Assembly: GCA_034190875.2 (NCBI GenBank)
Contig: CM067358.1
Span: forward strand, 44,204,543-44,268,542
Direction of reading: 5' to 3'
Length of the DNA: 64,000 nt
From: Urechis unicinctus
Lineage: Eukaryota > Annelida > Polychaeta > Xenopneusta > Urechidae
Shown: piece after piece, positions 61,101 through 64,000 of the stretch
How the letters are laid out: the number at the start of each line of letters is the position of its first letter
How positions within the stretch are numbered: position 1 is the first letter of the stretch
The notes under the pieces: model-generated
What the model was told of the DNA's origin: nothing
The model's database searches: none
Seen by the model: only the letters and a program-made list of their open reading frames with translations
Translations under genes and position numbers: made by a program

Positions 61101-64000
61101 ACGGTGTATTTTTCAACATTGGGATGCACTATTCATTTTGACGAGAATATATAGATTCCGACATATTATCACACGAGACTCATCCGCATATACACTAATC
61201 AAAATGTTAATACCGTTATGTCGAATCTAAAAATCGTTTATCAGTTTATCAGAAGTGTTGTCGGTTATGAAGGTGTGCGTTATTATTCGTGTTATCTTTG
61301 ATTCTAGGTTGTAACCCAAACATCATGTAATATGAAGATAATTCATTTTGAATATGGTCATCTTGATTCCCTTTTTTTACCTATGTTTCCATGGTATAAG
61401 CAAGCATAATGAACAGGTCAAACGGACAATTAAGCATTGCATCTAAGCAGTGGATCGCCCAGTGTGTTGTTACAAATTACGTCCAGAAATATGACATTAA
61501 TATTTACATGATTACAGGGAGTTGTTCTCTAAAGCCGTCACCTGACGTATTGAGGTAAGTCCTTGACAAATAAAAATGGCTGTGTCTGTTCCACGCAGCG
61601 CTTGTTGCAAAATGTGGATGACCATGCCAATGTAATATGTCGCCAATCGTAGGATCTCAGACTTACATAAATGACAGGTTATCATGGAATTTTAATTGCG
61701 ACATATGAAATCAATATGCACAGCATCAAATGAAATAGTGTTTTACAATTTGAAAATTAACCTTTAACTGTCATAACCGAGCATTGTGACTTTGGATGCT
61801 GGTGGTGGTGGTTATAATTTGCTAGACCGTGTCTGTCAAATCCTGCATCTGAACTAACTTATGCTGATGATGAGTTACCATCCCACAGTAGTTGACATCC
61901 TATGATTGTCATGTATCAGAAACCTAATGTACTTCAATGTCGTGGACTATTATTTGCTTTCGGCCACAGCGAAGATAAAGAAAGGGTCTTGGTGATTATT
62001 AGTGTGGGGTCTTCGGAGATATTAGCGCAAGAGTCTTCGATTATTTCGATAGGCTCATGGAGGGGATAAAATGGACTGACCGCAAGGAATAGTACTGCGT
62101 ATTTTATATTAACCACACTATTAACCATATATAGCTCAACCTAAAAGCTACCAGATCTGGACAAGCTAAAGCTTGTTTAAGCTATCTTGAATAGCTGTCC
62201 AAGACTATTTATTTGCTAATTCTAAGTCTTGTCAACGCTTGACGCACTAATTGCCATATTATATACAACAGATTACCCCTACAACTTGTCCCTGACAGTA
62301 GTATAATTCTGAACTTAACTTAAGTGCCCAACATGTGGCACCTTGATGCACTTCTCTTCGCTGAAATATTTGCTTCACCATTTGATTTATCGGGTAAACA
62401 TCAGTTTCACTTATATAAAATGTACACAGCAGACCAGGCAATGATTACATACTCTAAGGCGATTCCGCTGTATACCTGACAAATGTTTCTACTTATTTAA
62501 ACTCAATACAAAAGTATAGAGGCAGCTGCATTTTTCTTTCAAAGATGATGGAGGAATGATTGAAACGCTAGGCGAGCGCCCCATTACTGCAATACATTTT
62601 CCCAAGCCTGTTGCCCACAGTTTGTTGGGAGCACACTTATGCCGCATATCATAACCAAGGGCCCAAAATGTGTGACGTCATATACTCGTTGTAGATGAAA
62701 GTTGCTGCGTTAGGACACCGACTTTTTCATAAACATGCACAGTGCTCACCCATCGTACGCGTACTTCAAAACGCGATCTCATACTTTCGTAATGGTATTA
62801 GCTACCACATAGCTACAGATCGGTCATGCGGTCTATTAATATCCGTATGTTCGTATTAAGCGATGCATTGAGCTGCACATCTTCAAGCTCTATATGTCAT
62901 CTATTTAACATTACGTTTAATACCTCACCAGTCGATTCTATATGGATCCGTCTGATATTTTAATAATATATTTGTTCCCATATTCTTGAGAAGCAGCCGC
63001 AGCTTTTAAAACAGTCGTTTCGGATAAGCTGTGTATGTGTAATTATCTCAGGGGTCAATTTCCACAAGCAACTTATTTCATGCCTAACCAGTAAATGATT
63101 ACATGTCTGTCTCCCCGTAGATTGAAATGCCGAAACCGCTGCCAAGGCAACCGCCACCAAATCCAATTTGTTTTGAATTATTGGAATAATATATAATGCA
63201 AATTTGCTTACAATATCCATCCGGATGGTAAACATTCACATTACGAACACCCGAATTACGAAGCAAGGGCTGCGTAAGAAAAAAAAATTATATTCTAGTG
63301 ACATACTCTTTCCGATGTTATATAAACGTCTCAAAGTATGTTAACTTCATAACCAACGTATAAAGTTTTTCTGCGTAATTATATCACTAAAATGTTCTGG
63401 TACATAGCCTTAGCGATATCAATTACCATGATCTGGAGATGCTTGTAGATATGCTTGCAGGCACACCTGTAAATGACAAACTGTACAGTTATTAACGTTG
63501 CTATAGAGTTTCCCCGTTGTAGAGAAAGATTTCCCGATGACCATGGGGTCTTTAGATATCTGAATAAATAGCAGACTCAACAGCCCTTTATTGTAAAAGG
63601 TCATATGAAGTCGATATGAAGGTTGTGATGATGATAGAAGCTGTGAGAGACGGAAACAGGTTTTGCATTGAAGGATCATCCATGGGGAAACATTATTGTC
63701 TGCACCACACATATATAGCAGTCAGAGAATAAACCCTATTCGAGACTAGATTAGCATTGTGCGGTGATTTGTTTTTCAATGCTTATTGACATATGAATAC
63801 ATGTTGAAGTTGTAGACCTGGTTCGTCCAACTGAGCCTAGGTCATTAAATGGACCAAGCATCTGAAGTAACGTTGCACCATATATCTTGAAATACGTAAG
63901 TTTATCGTTGGTTGTATATCCGACGGTTGGTGTTCATTAAGTATGTTTCGACACCTGATTATATCAAAATGAACAGAATGACGAGGCATTCTTTTGCTCA

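Overview
The window reads as nuclear DNA of an animal, most likely an aquatic invertebrate. It is AT-rich, gene-poor and full of retrotransposons with an apurinic-endonuclease domain, plus long (TA)n microsatellites. There is no operon structure, CRISPR array or rRNA. The species cannot be fixed from the sequence. No intact host gene was found, and all recognisable protein coding belongs to mobile elements.

Layout: (1) 1-2624 is the 3' part of a non-LTR retrotransposon (LINE A, + strand), cut by the window edge. It has the end of the endonuclease, a reverse transcriptase with YADD and an (ATT)n tail, and carries two single-base frameshifts. (2) 2625-15205 is unassigned DNA with a few weak exon-like stretches. 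(3) 15205-64000 is an old, diverged array of about three units of roughly 14.5-17 kb, called units A, B and C. Unit A is split by a second LINE (LINE B, about 18336-26372). Each unit appears to contain two older, related half-units.

LINE B is itself a host for two nested insertions. At 18503-19713 lies an inverted fragment of a LINE 5' region (ORF1 plus the first residues of the endonuclease). At 20851-25209 lies a 4359-bp element with 715-bp, nearly identical terminal inverted repeats. It sits inside the codons for the YADD catalytic motif of LINE B and is flanked by a 3-bp TAT duplication.

The 4.36-kb element is the most interesting object here. It encodes one protein of about 576 residues (two compensating homopolymer frameshifts in this copy). 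Its motif order matches the FEN1/XPG nuclease fold (IIDG, FDDYPQPSLK, EEADT, DTDI, TGCDY) and not a usual DDE transposase. Proteins of this type are, to my knowledge, widespread but unnamed in animal genomes. Here the coding region is framed by long, recently homogenised terminal repeats and a target duplication, which makes it look like the coding gene of a DNA transposon type.

The array from 15.2 to 64 kb holds no ORF conserved across its copies and is read as non-coding repeat DNA. It includes TA tracts at the same relative place in each unit, a GC-rich minisatellite in units A and B, copy-specific insertions (one with a P-element/THAP-like transposase remnant) and small tandem duplications.
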